Shown here one piece after another: positions 1 to 9,220 of a stretch of DNA of 64,000 nt (positions are counted from its first letter, which is position 1; every line of letters starts with the position of its first letter). Source of the stretch: an uncultured Erythrobacter sp. (GTDB lineage Bacteria > Pseudomonadota > Alphaproteobacteria > Sphingomonadales > Sphingomonadaceae). Location of the stretch: positions 186,001 through 250,000 of the forward strand of contig CANLZP010000002.1 of NCBI GenBank assembly GCA_947495695.1, read 5' to 3'. The translations under genes and the position numbers were made by a program. The notes under the pieces are model-generated. The model was not told the DNA's origin and ran no database searches. It was given only the letters and a program-made list of their open reading frames with translations.

Positions 1-2
1 TT

Positions 3-335
3 GAAATCTGTGGACGCGGCGCCATGCGCGAAGCGGCCGAACGTGGTGGTATCAAGCTGCTCGAGCCTGTGATGAAGGTTGAAGTTGTCACTCCCGAGGA
101 TTATCTCGGCGACGTGATCGGCGATCTCAATTCACGGCGCGGTCAGATCCAAGGTACGGACAGTCGTGGTAATGCCCAAGCTGTGGAAGCATTCGTTCCA
201 CTGGCCAACATGTTTGGCTATGTGAACGAGCTGCGCTCCTTCAGTCAGGGCCGTGCAAACTACTCGATGCAGTTCAGTCACTATGACGAAGTGCCCGCAA
301 GTGTTGCACAGGAAGTCAAGGAGAAGCTTGCTTAA
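3..335 (+). CDS. fusA: Elongation factor G, C-terminal fragment
   Basis: The reading frame is open from base 3, so the gene begins left of the window and only the last 110 residues are visible. The fragment covers the end of domain IV and domain V of EF-G: it contains [21 protein letters not shown] and RGQIQG, hallmarks of the C-terminal domain that contacts the ribosomal GTPase centre. EF-G is the cytoplasmic GTPase that drives translocation of tRNA and mRNA. The gene is followed after 93 bases by tuf, the usual order of the str operon, and rpsL and rpsG are expected upstream outside the window. The assignment is firm; the start cannot be seen. Confidence 0.97.
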   Translation, partial: EICGRGAMREAAERGGIKLLEPVMKVEVVTPEDYLGDVIGDLNSRRGQIQGTDSRGNAQAVEAFVPLANMFGYVNELRSFSQGRANYSMQFSHYDEVPASVAQEVKEKLA

Positions 336-428
336 GCAAGCGACACGGTTTAGGGGCGGCGCCTGATTCAAAGGGTGCCGTCTTCTCCCGGCGAAATTTA
401 ATTCTGATAGACAGAGGTTAAGAGTAAA

Positions 429-1604
429 ATGGCGAAGGAAAAATTTGAGCGGAACAAGCCGCACGTAAACGTCGGCACCATCGGTCACGTTGACCACGGT
501 AAAACGACGCTGACCGCGGCGATCACCAAGGTGCAGGGTGCTGCTGTTGATTTCGGCAACATCGATAAGGCTCCTGAAGAGCGCGAGCGTGGTATCACCA
601 TCTCAACAGCTCACGTTGAGTATGAAACTGACGCGCGTCACTACGCACACGTCGATTGCCCAGGCCACGCTGACTATGTGAAGAACATGATCACCGGTGC
701 TGCGCAAATGGACGGCGCGATTCTTGTTGTGAACGCAGCTGACGGTCCAATGCCACAAACGCGTGAGCACATCCTGCTTGCTCGTCAGGTCGGCGTTCCA
801 CAGCTGGTTGTTTACCTGAACAAGGTTGACCAGGTTGACGACGAGGAAATCCTCGAACTGGTTGAACTGGAGGTTCGTGAACTGCTGAGCGAATATGGCT
901 TTGACGGTGACGATATTCCAATCGTTAAGGGTTCGGCTCTGGCCGCACTTGAAGGTCGTGATCCTGAAATCGGTGAAAACTCGATCAAGGCTCTGATGGA
1001 AGCTGTAGACAGCTACATCCCACAGCCCGATCGTCCGGTTGACAAAGACTTCTTGATGCCGATCGAAGACGTGTTCTCGATCTCTGGTCGTGGTACGGTT
1101 GTTACCGGTCGTATCGAAACCGGCGTTGTAAACGTGGGTGACGAAGTTGAAATCGTTGGCATCAAAGATACTACGAAGACCACTGTTACCGGCGTTGAAA
1201 TGTTCCGTAAGCTGCTTGATCGCGGTGAAGCTGGCGACAACGTAGGCGCACTGATCCGCGGCGTAGCCCGTGAAGAAGTTGAGCGTGGTCAGGTTCTTTG
1301 TAAGCCTGGTTCGGTTAGCCCGCACACAGAATTCAGCGCAGAAGTTTATGTGTTGTCGAAAGACGAAGGCGGCCGTCACACGCCATTCTTCGCCAACTAT
1401 CGTCCACAGTTCTACTTCCGCACCACCGACGTAACCGGTGAAGTGATCCTTCCTGAAGGCACGGAAATGGTTATGCCTGGCGACAATGTAACGATCGACG
1501 TTAAGTTGATTGCTCCTATCGCTATGGACGAAGGTCTGCGTTTCGCTATCCGCGAAGGTGGCCGTACGGTTGGTTCGGGCGTTGTAGCCAAGATCAGCAA
1601 GTAA
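429..1604 (+). CDS. tuf: Elongation factor Tu
   Basis: This encodes the GTPase that delivers aminoacyl-tRNA to the ribosomal A site. The 391-residue product has the full set of G motifs: GHVDHGKT at residues 19-26, DCPGH near 80 and NKVD near 135, followed by the two beta-barrel domains. Length matches bacterial EF-Tu (about 391-397). The ATG is preceded by an AGAGG-type ribosome binding site. It lies in the str operon between fusA and the S10 operon and is followed by a strong intrinsic terminator. Many proteobacteria carry a second tuf copy, which would be outside this window. Confidence 0.98.
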   Translation: MAKEKFERNKPHVNVGTIGHVDHGKTTLTAAITKVQGAAVDFGNIDKAPEERERGITISTAHVEYETDARHYAHVDCPGHADYVKNMITGAAQMDGAILVVNAADGPMPQTREHILLARQVGVPQLVVYLNKVDQVDDEEILELVELEVRELLSEYGFDGDDIPIVKGSALAALEGRDPEIGENSIKALMEAVDSYIPQPDRPVDKDFLMPIEDVFSISGRGTVVTGRIETGVVNVGDEVEIVGIKDTTKTTVTGVEMFRKLLDRGEAGDNVGALIRGVAREEVERGQVLCKPGSVSPHTEFSAEVYVLSKDEGGRHTPFFANYRPQFYFRTTDVTGEVILPEGTEMVMPGDNVTIDVKLIAPIAMDEGLRFAIREGGRTVGSGVVAKISK

Positions 1605-1654
1605 TTCGGATTTGCCAGGCCCCGTTTTGGGGTAGGCAAAATCGTTAAAAAAAT

Positions 1655-1689
1655 GGCCCGGTTCTCCAATAGGAGGGCCGGGCCTTTTT
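1655..1689 (+). terminator. Intrinsic terminator after tuf
   Basis: GGCCCGG (1655-1661) pairs with CCGGGCC (1678-1684). An inner CTCC/GGAG extends the stem, and a run of five T follows directly. It lies 50 bases past the tuf stop and would end the str transcript before the S10 operon. Confidence 0.85.
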
Positions 1690-1730
1690 AGTAGAAGCTG
1701 TGTGTTTGCTTGGGTGACCGTTGGCAACTG

Positions 1731-1764
1731 TGGGTGAAAGCCAAACTCTTTGGCCTCTTACCCA
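1731..1764 (+). promoter_or_regulatory. Hairpin in the S10-operon leader
   Basis: TGGGT (1731-1735) pairs with ACCCA (1760-1764), and inside it GCCAAA (1740-1745) pairs with TTTGGC (1749-1754). The element lies between the tuf terminator and a second terminator just before rpsJ, so it would be in the 5' leader of the S10 operon transcript. In E. coli that leader mediates autogenous control by L4; a similar role here is only an inference from position. Confidence 0.45.
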
Positions 1765-1847
1765 TGAATTAGGGTTGTCAGATGGGCCGGTCCTACGTAT
1801 ACGCGCGCCTTCAGGCAAAGGATTCGTTCTTTGCGACGTAATTTTAT

Positions 1848-1902
1848 AAGGCCGCCCGTTCCGGGGAACCGGACATAAGCGGGGCGGGCCTTTTGTTTTT
1901 TT
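1848..1902 (+). terminator. Terminator or attenuator directly upstream of rpsJ
   Basis: A bulged stem formed by AAGGCC-GCCCG (from 1848) and CGGGGCGGGCC (ending 1890) is followed by TTTTGTTTTTTT (1891-1902). It ends 44 bases before the rpsJ ATG. Because a separate terminator already follows tuf, this one is well placed to act as an attenuator of the S10 operon; it could also be a second terminator of the str operon with the S10 promoter lying between or after. Confidence 0.7.
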
Positions 1903-1946
1903 AGGGATCGTAAGGTTCCTTCGGCTCTTTCGCATTGGTGTAGGTA

Positions 1947-2258
1947 ATGGAAGCTCAGAATATTCGCATTCGCCTTAAGGCGTTCGATCACCGCGTACTT
2001 GATCAGGCAACTGGTGAAATCGCAGAGACTGCACGTCGGACTGGCGCGCTTATTCGTGGCCCCATTCCCATGCCAACGCGCATTGAGAAGTTCACCGTGA
2101 ACCGCGGCCCTCACATCGACAAAAAGTCGCGTGAGCAGTTCGAAGTTCGCACCTACAAGCGGTTGCTCGACATCGTGCAGCCTAACGCCCAGACCGTTGA
2201 CGCGCTCATGAAGCTCGATCTGGCTGCTGGCGTGAATGTAGAAATCAAACTGGCCTAA
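1947..2258 (+). CDS. rpsJ: 30S ribosomal protein S10
   Basis: The 103-residue product matches S10 in length and sequence, with [11 protein letters not shown] at residues 6-16, GPIPMPTR in the middle and [14 protein letters not shown] in the extended loop. S10 belongs to the 30S head and also acts in transcription antitermination as NusE, bound to NusB. It is the first gene of the S10 operon. An unusually long 298-base spacer separates it from rplC, whereas most other genes in the cluster overlap or nearly touch. Confidence 0.98.
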   Translation: MEAQNIRIRLKAFDHRVLDQATGEIAETARRTGALIRGPIPMPTRIEKFTVNRGPHIDKKSREQFEVRTYKRLLDIVQPNAQTVDALMKLDLAAGVNVEIKLA

Positions 2259-2556
2259 GTCGGTTTGTCCGGGGTGTGACACCAGTCAGCCCCATGTCCG
2301 CCTGATGGGACATTAAACCGGTCGGGACAGTTAAAGGGGCCCTCAATGGCCCCGCGCGATCGCAAGATCGTTGCAAGACATTGGGATACCGCCGGCCGAT
2401 CTTCGGATCATTCATGCCGGGCTGCGTCCCCCGTCTAGTTTCCAAGGCCACCTGGCCGGAAGAGACACTCAGCCCGGACGGGGCGAAGCATCACAATTTG
2501 GGCTGGCATGCACCCGGGGATGGGCCTCGTGTGCCTCTGTGTTAGGAGTTTTGACG
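2259..2556 (+). promoter_or_regulatory. Structured spacer between rpsJ and rplC, candidate cis-regulatory RNA
   Basis: This spacer holds a series of compact hairpins. ATGTCC/GGACAT pairs at 2294-2313. GGGGCC/GGCCCC pairs at 2336-2353. CGATC/GATCG closes a GCAA (GNRA) tetraloop at 2357-2370. GATC/GATC closes a UUCG tetraloop at 2398-2409. GGCC/GGCC pairs at 2446-2457. CCGGGCT (2417-2423) can pair with AGCCCGG (2471-2477), while CCCCGTC (2429-2435) can pair with GACGGGG (2477-2483). These last two helices cross, so they form either a pseudoknot or two alternative states. The frame of rplC is open from 2371, but L3 homology begins only at 2557. Confidence 0.55.
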
Positions 2557-3381
2557 ATGCGCACAGGCGTGATCGCAAAGAAAGTCGGGATGACCCGCCT
2601 GTTTCAGGAGGATGGACGTCACGTTCCCGTGACCGTTCTTGCTCTGGAAGACTGTCAGGTTGTGTCTCACCGTACCGCTGAACGCGATGGCTATTTCGCG
2701 ATGCAGCTGGGTTCCGGCGAAGCGAAACAAAAGAATGTAAACAAGCCTCAGCGCGAGCAATTCGCCAAGGCTGAAGTTGGCTTGAAAATGAAGGTTGCGG
2801 AATTCCGCGTCGAAAACGACGAAGGTTTCCTGCCTATTGGTGCTTCAATCAGCGCCGATCACTTCATTGCTGGTCAAAAGGTCGACATCACCGGTCACAC
2901 GCAGGGTAAAGGCTTTGCCGGCGCCATGAAGCGTTGGGGCTTTGGTGGTCTTCGTGCAACGCACGGTGTTTCGATCTCTCACCGTTCGCATGGTTCGACG
3001 GGTAACCGTCAGGATCCAGGTCGCGTTTTCAAGAACAAGAAGATGGCTGGTCACATGGGTGATCGTCAGCGCACCCAGCAGAACCTCGAAGTGGTTCGCA
3101 CGGACGCTGATCGCGGTCTGATCTTCGTAAAGGGTTCGGTCCCTGGTTCTAAGAATGGTTGGTTGCTGATCCGCGATGCGGTGAAGCTGCCTCTGCCCGA
3201 GGGCGTGCCGTTCCCCGGCGCGATTATCGAAAAGAACGCCGCAAAGCCTGAAGCAGATGCTGCGCCCGAAACCGATGTCGTTGAAAACGATGTTGTTCAG
3301 GATGCCGCAGCAGATGCTCCGGTCGAAGAAACCAACGCACCCGAGGCTGTTGCAGCCGACGGTGAGAACAAGGAGGGCTGA
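2557..3381 (+). CDS. rplC: 50S ribosomal protein L3
   Basis: L3 is an early-assembly protein of the 50S subunit that reaches the peptidyl transferase centre. The product from the ATG at 2557 starts [14 protein letters not shown], the normal L3 N-terminus, behind a TTAGGAG ribosome binding site. The frame is open 186 bases further upstream, but that part has no L3 character. The 274 residues exceed the usual 205-215. The core has [11 protein letters not shown] and the [10 protein letters not shown] loop with the glutamine that PrmB methylates in other bacteria. The last 45-50 residues are an extra acidic Ala/Glu/Asp/Val tail. The stop is followed after 3 bases by rplD. Confidence 0.97.
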   Translation: MRTGVIAKKVGMTRLFQEDGRHVPVTVLALEDCQVVSHRTAERDGYFAMQLGSGEAKQKNVNKPQREQFAKAEVGLKMKVAEFRVENDEGFLPIGASISADHFIAGQKVDITGHTQGKGFAGAMKRWGFGGLRATHGVSISHRSHGSTGNRQDPGRVFKNKKMAGHMGDRQRTQQNLEVVRTDADRGLIFVKGSVPGSKNGWLLIRDAVKLPLPEGVPFPGAIIEKNAAKPEADAAPETDVVENDVVQDAAADAPVEETNAPEAVAADGENKEG

Positions 3382-3384
3382 CCC

Positions 3385-4008
3385 GTGAAGGTGAAGGTCC
3401 AAAAAATCGACGGGAAGGCGTCTGGCGACATCGAATTGAACGATGCCGTGTTTGGCGTTGAGCCTCGTGCTGACATTCTGCACCGCGTTGTAACGTGGCA
3501 GCTGGAAAATCGCCGCGCGACCGCTCGTCCAACCCGCGAACGTTCCGATGTTGCTCGCACTGGCGCCAAGTTCGGCGCGCAGAAGGGTAGCGGCCGGGCT
3601 CGTCATGGTGACCGCGGTGCCCCGATCTTTATCGGTGGTGGTAAGGCTCACGGTGCTCGCAAGCGTGACTTCAACCAGTCGCTGAACAAGAAAGTTCGCG
3701 CGCTGGGTCTGAAGATGGCTTTGTCGAGCAAGGCGAAAGACGGCCTGGTTGTTGTTGACAGCCTGTCGATGAAAGATGCCAAGACCAAGGTTCTCAAGGG
3801 TCAGCTGGAAAAGGCCGGTTATGCTGGCAAGGTTCTGGTGATCGACGGTGAGAGCGTTGACGCAAGCTTCGTAAAGGCTGCTGGTAACATCCCAGGTATC
3901 AATGTGATGCCTGCTGCTGGTGCCAACGTCTATGACATCCTGAAACATGACACGCTGGTCCTGACCAAGGATGCAGTCGAAAAACTGGAGGCGCGTTTCA
4001 ATGGCTAA
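3385..4008 (+). CDS. rplD: 50S ribosomal protein L4
   Basis: The 207-residue product carries the L4 signature [14 protein letters not shown] leading into [16 protein letters not shown], the long loop that lines the peptide exit tunnel. In E. coli L4 represses its own operon through the S10 leader and by inhibiting RNase E; whether that holds here is unknown, but the spacer before rplC and the leader before rpsJ are possible targets. The start GTG at 3385 lies 3 bases after rplC. The gene overlaps rplW by 8 bases at its end. Confidence 0.97.
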   Translation: MKVKVQKIDGKASGDIELNDAVFGVEPRADILHRVVTWQLENRRATARPTRERSDVARTGAKFGAQKGSGRARHGDRGAPIFIGGGKAHGARKRDFNQSLNKKVRALGLKMALSSKAKDGLVVVDSLSMKDAKTKVLKGQLEKAGYAGKVLVIDGESVDASFVKAAGNIPGINVMPAAGANVYDILKHDTLVLTKDAVEKLEARFNG

Positions 4009-4309
4009 AAAGCAAGAAGTCGACGCGCGTCACTACGACGTCATTCTCGCTCCGCACATCACGGAGAAGTCTACTTTGGCGTCTGAGAACAACGCAGTTG
4101 TTTTCAAGGTAGCCAATGAAGCGACGAAACCGCAGATCAAGGAAGCGGTGGAAGCGATCTACGACAAGAAAGTTGTGGGCGTGAACACCATCGTGACCAA
4201 GGGCAAAACCAAGCGCTGGAAGGGTAAACCTTACAAGCGCTCCGACGTGAAAAAAGCGATCGTTACCCTCGCCGAGGGTGAAATGATCGACATCACGAGC
4301 GGTATCTGA
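4001..4309 (+). CDS. rplW: 50S ribosomal protein L23
   Basis: L23 lies at the polypeptide exit and is the docking point for trigger factor and the signal recognition particle. I chose the ATG at 4001 because the product then begins [24 protein letters not shown], the usual N-terminus, with a CTGGAG ribosome binding site inside the end of rplD. An in-frame upstream ATG at 3971 would add ten residues with no family support. The 102-residue length fits. The start overlaps the rplD stop, so translation is probably coupled. Confidence 0.97.
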   Translation: MAKKQEVDARHYDVILAPHITEKSTLASENNAVVFKVANEATKPQIKEAVEAIYDKKVVGVNTIVTKGKTKRWKGKPYKRSDVKKAIVTLAEGEMIDITSGI

Positions 4310-4332
4310 GGCCAAGGGACAGGAAACGAACA

Positions 4333-5169
4333 ATGGCACTCAAAAGTTATAAACCGACAAGTCCCGCACGGCGCGGCTTGATCCTCGTCGACAAGACCAG
4401 CCTCTGGAAGGGCAAGCCGGTCAAGTCGTTGACAGAGGGCAAGCGCAAGAGCGGTGGTCGTAACAACAAGGGTCATATCACTTCGCGTGGTATTGGCGGT
4501 GGTCACAAGCAAAAGTACCGCTATATCGATTTCAAGCGACGCAAGTGGGATGTTCCTGCGACCGTCGAGCGGATCGAATATGACCCGAACCGCACGGCGT
4601 TTATCGCTCTGCTGAAGTACGAAGATGGCGAGCAGGCTTATATCCTGTGCCCTCAGCGTCTGGCAGAAGGTGATACGGTTATTGCCGCTGAAAAAACTGA
4701 CACCAAGCCTGGTAACGCCATGCTGCTGGGTCAGATGCCAGTGGGCACCATCTGCCACAATGTGGAGATGAAGCCGGGCAAGGGTGGTCAGATCGCTCGC
4801 TCAGCAGGCACTTATGTGCAGCTGGTCGGTCGTGACCGCGGGATGGTGATTGCGCGTCTGAACTCAGGCGAGCAACGTTACCTGCGCGCTGATTGCATGG
4901 GTACGGTTGGTGCGGTTTCGAACCCGGACAACCAGAACCAGAATTTGGGTAAGGCCGGCCGCAAGCGCTGGATGGGCGTCAAGCCGCTTACCCGTGGTGT
5001 CGCAAAGAACCCGATCGATCACCCCCACGGTGGTGGTGAAGGTCGTACATCCGGTGGACGTCACCCGGTTACCCCTTGGGGTAAGCCGACCAAGGGCGCC
5101 CGCACTCGCAAGAACAAGCAAACGGACAAATTCATTATCCGTTCGCGTCACGCCAAGAAGAAGAGGTAA
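4333..5169 (+). CDS. rplB: 50S ribosomal protein L2
   Basis: The 278-residue product has the complete L2 fold. The N-terminal part is RNA-binding ([22 protein letters not shown]). The C-terminal stretch [20 protein letters not shown] contains the conserved histidine equivalent to His229 of E. coli, which is important for peptidyl transferase activity. L2 bridges the subunits beside the catalytic centre. The gene is tightly spaced with rplW (23 bases) and rpsS (6 bases). Confidence 0.98.
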   Translation: MALKSYKPTSPARRGLILVDKTSLWKGKPVKSLTEGKRKSGGRNNKGHITSRGIGGGHKQKYRYIDFKRRKWDVPATVERIEYDPNRTAFIALLKYEDGEQAYILCPQRLAEGDTVIAAEKTDTKPGNAMLLGQMPVGTICHNVEMKPGKGGQIARSAGTYVQLVGRDRGMVIARLNSGEQRYLRADCMGTVGAVSNPDNQNQNLGKAGRKRWMGVKPLTRGVAKNPIDHPHGGGEGRTSGGRHPVTPWGKPTKGARTRKNKQTDKFIIRSRHAKKKR

Positions 5170-5175
5170 TCGGAC

Positions 5176-5451
5176 ATGGCTCGTTCCGTCTGGAAAGGTC
5201 CGTTCGTGGAGCTCAGCCTTCTGAAGAAGGCAGAGGACGCGCAGGACAGTGGTGGCAAAAAGCCGATCAAAACTTGGTCGCGCCGCAGCACCATCCTTCC
5301 ACAATTCGTTGGCCTGACGTTTAACGTCTATAATGGTCAGAAGTTCATCCCGGTGTCCGTTAACGAGGACATGGTTGGTCATAAGCTCGGTGAGTTCGCT
5401 CCTACGCGCAACTTCCCAGGCCACGCTGCCGACAAGAAGGGTAAGCGCTAA
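5176..5451 (+). CDS. rpsS: 30S ribosomal protein S19
   Basis: The 91-residue product begins [12 protein letters not shown] and contains [14 protein letters not shown] and [15 protein letters not shown], all typical of S19, which pairs with S13 in the head of the small subunit near the A site. Its stop codon overlaps the rplV start by one base (TAATG), consistent with coupled translation. Confidence 0.98.
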   Translation: MARSVWKGPFVELSLLKKAEDAQDSGGKKPIKTWSRRSTILPQFVGLTFNVYNGQKFIPVSVNEDMVGHKLGEFAPTRNFPGHAADKKGKR

Positions 5452-5828
5452 TGGGTAAGGCAAAATCTCCCCGCCGTGTTGGCGATAACGAGGCATTGGC
5501 CGTCGGCACGTCGATCCGTGGATCGGCGCAGAAGCTGAATCTTGTTGCGGAACAGATCCGCGGCAAGAAGGTCGAAGAAGCTTTGAACATCCTGTCGTTT
5601 TCGAAAAAATCGATGGCCAAGGATGCCACCAAGGTGCTCGCATCGGCAATCGCCAATGCCGAGAACAACCACAATCTTGATGTTGACGCATTGGTCGTGG
5701 CTGAAGCCTCGGTCGGTAAAGCGATCACCATGAAGCGGTTCCACACACGTGGCCGTGGCAAGTCCACGCGCATTCTGAAGCCATTCAGCAAGCTGCGCAT
5801 CGTGGTCCGCGAAGAGGAAGAGGCGTAA
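5451..5828 (+). CDS. rplV: 50S ribosomal protein L22
   Basis: The 125-residue product has the L22 alpha/beta core ([25 protein letters not shown]) and the long beta hairpin with [15 protein letters not shown] near residues 85-105 that reaches the constriction of the exit tunnel. Length is slightly above the E. coli protein. It starts on the last base of rpsS and is followed one base after its stop by rpsC. Confidence 0.97.
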   Translation: MGKAKSPRRVGDNEALAVGTSIRGSAQKLNLVAEQIRGKKVEEALNILSFSKKSMAKDATKVLASAIANAENNHNLDVDALVVAEASVGKAITMKRFHTRGRGKSTRILKPFSKLRIVVREEEEA

Positions 5829-5829
5829 G

Positions 5830-6525
5830 ATGGGTCAGAAGAGTAATCCGATCGGTCTGCGTCTGCAGATCAACCGTACCTGGGACAGCCGGTGGTATGC
5901 CGAAGGGCGTGACTATGCTGGTCTGCTCAAGGAAGACATCGAGATCCGCAAATACATCACCAGCACCCTGATGCAGGCTGCTATCTCCAAGGTGGTTATC
6001 GAGCGTCCGGCAAAGCTTTGCCGCATCTCGATCTATGCGGCTCGTCCTGGCGTCATCATCGGCAAGAAGGGTGCAGATATTGAAAAGCTGCGCGCCAAGC
6101 TGTCGACCATGACCGAAAGCGAAGTGAAGCTGAACATCGTTGAAATCCGCAAGCCGGAAATCGACGCCAAGCTCGTTGCTCAGGGTATCGCTGATCAGTT
6201 GATCCGTCGTGTGGCTTTCCGTCGTGCGATGAAGCGCGCGATGCAGTCCGCCATGCGTTTGGGTGCTGAAGGCATCAAGATCGTATGCGGTGGCCGTCTC
6301 GGCGGCGCTGAAATCGCTCGCGTTGAACAGTATCGTGAAGGCCGCGTGCCTTTGCACACGCTGCGTGCCAATGTTGATTATGCTGAAGCAGAGGCACTGA
6401 CCTCTTACGGCATCATCGGCATCAAGGTTTGGGTGTTCAAGGGCGAGATCCTCGCTCACGACCCAACCGCGCAGGACCGTTTGATGATGGAAGCTCAGAC
6501 CTCTGGCGTGAGGCCGGCCCGCTAA
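5830..6525 (+). CDS. rpsC: 30S ribosomal protein S3
   Basis: S3 lines the mRNA entry channel. The 231-residue product has the N-terminal [12 protein letters not shown], a type II KH domain with [15 protein letters not shown] near residues 75-90, and a C-terminal domain with VKVWVFKGE. Length agrees with the family (206-240). It begins one base after rplV. Confidence 0.98.
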   Translation: MGQKSNPIGLRLQINRTWDSRWYAEGRDYAGLLKEDIEIRKYITSTLMQAAISKVVIERPAKLCRISIYAARPGVIIGKKGADIEKLRAKLSTMTESEVKLNIVEIRKPEIDAKLVAQGIADQLIRRVAFRRAMKRAMQSAMRLGAEGIKIVCGGRLGGAEIARVEQYREGRVPLHTLRANVDYAEAEALTSYGIIGIKVWVFKGEILAHDPTAQDRLMMEAQTSGVRPAR

Positions 6526-6561
6526 TTGGCGGCCCGCTGAATGCTGGAATAGGAAACAACC

Positions 6562-6996
6562 ATGCTGCAACCGAAAAAAACCAAATATCGCAAGGCCTTC
6601 AAGGGCAAGATCAGAGGCGATGCCAAGGGTGGCACGACTTTGAACTTTGGCTCTTATGGTCTGAAGGCGCTTGAGCCTGAGCGTATCACCGCCCGTCAGA
6701 TCGAAGCGGCTCGCCGTGCGATCACACGTCACATGAAGCGTCAGGGTCGTCTTTGGATCCGCGTATTCCCAGACGTGCCAGTGTCTAAGAAGCCTGCCGA
6801 AGTCCGTCAGGGTAAAGGCAAGGGTTCGGTCGAATATTGGGCTGCTCGCGTTAAGCCGGGCCGCATCCTGTTCGAATTGGACGGTGTACCTGGTCCATTG
6901 GCCGCTGAAGCGTTTGAACGCGCTGCGATGAAGCTGCCGATTAAAACCAAGGTTGTTGCCCGTATGGGTGACACCTCGCATCTGGGAGGCAAATAA
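6562..6996 (+). CDS. rplP: 50S ribosomal protein L16
   Basis: The 144-residue product starts [19 protein letters not shown] and has [25 protein letters not shown], the L16 signature. L16 organises the A-site side of the peptidyl transferase region. An in-frame region upstream is not needed because the ATG at 6562 follows AATAGGAAACAACC. The stop overlaps rpmC by one base (TAATG). Confidence 0.98.
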   Translation: MLQPKKTKYRKAFKGKIRGDAKGGTTLNFGSYGLKALEPERITARQIEAARRAITRHMKRQGRLWIRVFPDVPVSKKPAEVRQGKGKGSVEYWAARVKPGRILFELDGVPGPLAAEAFERAAMKLPIKTKVVARMGDTSHLGGK

Positions 6997-7205
6997 TGGC
7001 CGATATTTCAGATATGCGCACAAAAACTGATGATCAACTGTCCGACGAGCTCACCGAGCTGAAGCGCGAGCAGTATAATCTGCGGTTCCAGAGTGCGACC
7101 AACCAGCTGGAGCGTCCTGCACGGATCAAAGAAGTCCGTCGCGCGATCGCTCAGATCAAGACACTCCAGAACGAGCGTGCGGCAACCGCCGCCGCCAAGG
7201 CTTGA
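6996..7205 (+). CDS. rpmC: 50S ribosomal protein L29
   Basis: The 69-residue product is a short two-helix protein with [18 protein letters not shown] and [15 protein letters not shown], typical of L29, which lies beside L23 at the exit tunnel. It begins on the last base of rplP and is followed by rpsQ after ten bases. Confidence 0.96.
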   Translation: MADISDMRTKTDDQLSDELTELKREQYNLRFQSATNQLERPARIKEVRRAIAQIKTLQNERAATAAAKA

Positions 7206-7215
7206 GGAACTAACG

Positions 7216-7506
7216 ATGCCGAAACGTATCCTGATCGGGACCGTCACCTCCGACAAGACCGACAAGACCGTGACCGTGAAGGTCGAACGCAAGGTTAAGC
7301 ACCCGCTTTATGGGAAGATTATCCGTCGTTCGAAGAAGTATCACGCTCACGACGAGAACAATGAATTCGCAATGGGCGACACTGTCCGGATCGAGGAGAC
7401 CAAACCGATCTCCAAGACCAAGACCTGGAAAGTTGTTGACCGCGTAATTGCTGGTGGAACCCAGGCGGTGGAAGCCGATCTGGAAGTTGAAGCTGCCGGT
7501 AACTGA
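7216..7506 (+). CDS. rpsQ: 30S ribosomal protein S17
   Basis: I place the start at the ATG at 7216, behind TTGAGGAACTAACG, because the product [21 protein letters not shown] then matches the S17 N-terminus; the longer frame from 7093 lies inside rpmC. The 96 residues form the S17 OB-fold with [19 protein letters not shown]. The final 20 residues are a somewhat acidic tail beyond the E. coli length (84). S17 is a primary 16S rRNA binder. An 87-base spacer with weak inverted repeats follows before rplN. Confidence 0.96.
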   Translation: MPKRILIGTVTSDKTDKTVTVKVERKVKHPLYGKIIRRSKKYHAHDENNEFAMGDTVRIEETKPISKTKTWKVVDRVIAGGTQAVEADLEVEAAGN

Positions 7507-7593
7507 GTAATTTGACGTAGGAACTGCCGGGCCTCGCCAGCATTAAGTTGGCAATTTGGGTGTCTCGGCAAGCCAAGAGAAGGAAACGGATCA

Positions 7594-7962
7594 ATGATCC
7601 AGATGCAATCCAATCTCGACGTCGCGGATAACAGCGGCGCAAAGCGCGTCCAGTGCATTAAAGTGCTGGGTGGCTCTAAGCGCCGTACTGCATCCGTTGG
7701 CGACGTGATCGTGGTTTCCGTGAAGGAAGCCCAGCCACGTGCGAAGGTGAAGAAGGGCGATGTTCATCGCGCTGTCATCGTGCGTACACGCAAGGAAGTT
7801 CGCCGTGCTGACGGAAGCGTTATCCGCTTCGACAGCAATGCAGCTGTGCTTGTGAACAAGACTGAAGAGCCCATCGGTACTCGTATCTTTGGCCCAGTTG
7901 TTCGTGAATTGCGCGGACGTGGCTTCATGAAGATCATCTCGCTCGCGCCGGAGGTGCTATAA
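7594..7962 (+). CDS. rplN: 50S ribosomal protein L14
   Basis: The 122-residue product begins [21 protein letters not shown] and contains [19 protein letters not shown], the signature of L14, which with L19 forms an intersubunit bridge and binds the silencing factor RsfS. The length is exactly that of the family. The stop overlaps the rplX start by one base. Confidence 0.98.
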   Translation: MIQMQSNLDVADNSGAKRVQCIKVLGGSKRRTASVGDVIVVSVKEAQPRAKVKKGDVHRAVIVRTRKEVRRADGSVIRFDSNAAVLVNKTEEPIGTRIFGPVVRELRGRGFMKIISLAPEVL

Positions 7963-8282
7963 TGGCTTCCGCCAAGATCAAAAAAGGTGACAGCGTCGTT
8001 GTGCTGTCCGGCAAGGATAAGGGCCAAACCGGCACCGTATCCAAAGTAATGCCGAAAGAAGGCAAAGTAGTCGTCGAAGGCGTCAACATCGCTGTTCGTC
8101 ACCGCAAGCCCAGCCAAGCCAACCCACAAGGTGGTCTCGATCGCTTCGAAGCGCCGATGAACATCTCCAAAGTTGCTTTGGCTGATCCAAAAGATGGCAA
8201 GCCCACCCGTGTTCGTTTTGAAGAAAAAGACGGCAAGAAGGTGCGCGTTGCAGTAAAATCCGGGGAGACGATCGATGGCTGA
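7962..8282 (+). CDS. rplX: 50S ribosomal protein L24
   Basis: L24 starts 50S assembly together with L3. The 106-residue product has an N-terminal KOW motif ([18 protein letters not shown]) and [21 protein letters not shown]. It overlaps rplN by one base at its start and rplE by 8 bases at its end, a densely coupled arrangement. Confidence 0.97.
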   Translation: MASAKIKKGDSVVVLSGKDKGQTGTVSKVMPKEGKVVVEGVNIAVRHRKPSQANPQGGLDRFEAPMNISKVALADPKDGKPTRVRFEEKDGKKVRVAVKSGETIDG

Positions 8283-8859
8283 TAAGTCAACAGCTCCACG
8301 CCTCAAGCAGAAGTTTGACGATGAAATCGTCAAGGCGATGACTGAGAAGTTCGGTTATAAAAACCGTCTTGAAGTGCCCAAGATCGAAAAGATCACACTC
8401 AACATGGGTGTGGGCGAGGCGAGCCAGGATAAGAAGAAGGTCGCAATTGCGGCTGAAGAAATGGCACTGATCGCCGGCCAGAAGCCGGTAATCACCAAGG
8501 CCAAGAAATCGATCGCTCAGTTTAAACTGCGCGAAGGCATGCCGATCGGCTGCAAGGTAACCTTGCGTCGTGAGCGTATGTACGAATTTCTCGACCGTCT
8601 GGTGACGATCGCAATGCCTCGCATTCGTGACTTTCGTGGTGTGAACCCGAAGTCATTCGATGGTCGCGGCAACTATGCGATGGGTCTTAAGGAGCAAATC
8701 GTGTTCCCCGAGATCAGCTATGACAAAATCGACAAGGTGCGCGGCATGGATATCATTGTCACCACCTCCGCAAAATCTGACGCGGAAGCGCTCGAACTGC
8801 TTCGTCTGTTCGGCTTCCCGTTCCCGGCTGAAGAGTCGGAAGAAAAGGAAGCGGCGTAA
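8275..8859 (+). CDS. rplE: 50S ribosomal protein L5
   Basis: The 194-residue product has [37 protein letters not shown] and RGMDIIVTT, all diagnostic of L5, which carries 5S rRNA into the central protuberance. The ATG at 8275 lies inside the end of rplX. The C-terminus is extended by a few acidic residues relative to E. coli (179 residues). rpsN follows after a 44-base spacer. Confidence 0.98.
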   Translation: MADKSTAPRLKQKFDDEIVKAMTEKFGYKNRLEVPKIEKITLNMGVGEASQDKKKVAIAAEEMALIAGQKPVITKAKKSIAQFKLREGMPIGCKVTLRRERMYEFLDRLVTIAMPRIRDFRGVNPKSFDGRGNYAMGLKEQIVFPEISYDKIDKVRGMDIIVTTSAKSDAEALELLRLFGFPFPAEESEEKEAA

Positions 8860-8903
8860 GCCGTTTCCTTGCAAGTGAAGATAGGAAAGAGAGCTTAAGT
8901 CCA

Positions 8904-9209
8904 ATGGCGAAACTGAGTTCCATCAATAAGAATGAGCGTCGTAAGAAGCTCGTGAAGCAGTATGCTGAGAAGTATGAGAAGCTAAAAGCGATTGCGAATG
9001 ACAAATCGCTTGATGAAGGCGAGCGTCTGATCGCACGCCTGAAAATGGCTGAACTTCCGCGCAACGCCAACCCAACCCGGGTTCGCAACCGCTGCACCAC
9101 CACCGGCCGCCCGCGCGGCTATTATCGCAAATTCGGCCTTAACCGGATCGAATTGCGGAATCTGGCCAACAAAGGCCTGATTCCCGGCGTTACCAAGTCG
9201 AGCTGGTGA
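8904..9209 (+). CDS. rpsN: 30S ribosomal protein S14, zinc-independent form
   Basis: The 101-residue product is the long S14 type without the CxxC...CxxC zinc ribbon: it has [27 protein letters not shown] with only one cysteine. This C-minus form is normal in proteobacteria. S14 sits in the 30S head beside S3 and S10. It lies in its usual place between rplE and rpsH. Confidence 0.97.
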   Translation: MAKLSSINKNERRKKLVKQYAEKYEKLKAIANDKSLDEGERLIARLKMAELPRNANPTRVRNRCTTTGRPRGYYRKFGLNRIELRNLANKGLIPGVTKSSW

Positions 9210-9220
9210 GGATCTAAACT

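Noticed and set aside
1605..1946. Possible tRNA gene between tuf and rpsJ, as tRNA genes are common near tuf.
   Set aside because: No cloverleaf with a T-loop GTTCAA-type sequence or acceptor stem could be drawn; only terminator and leader hairpins are present.
2371..2556. In-frame upstream extension of rplC that would add 62 residues to L3.
   Set aside because: The stretch has no L3 similarity and sits in a hairpin-rich spacer, and the ATG at 2557 has a good ribosome binding site and a normal N-terminus.
2845..3948. A 367-codon open frame opposite rplC and rplD.
   Set aside because: Shadow frame antisense to two certain genes.
5785..7023. A 412-codon open frame opposite rpsC, rplP and neighbours.
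   Set aside because: It spans several verified ribosomal protein genes on the other strand and is a shadow frame.
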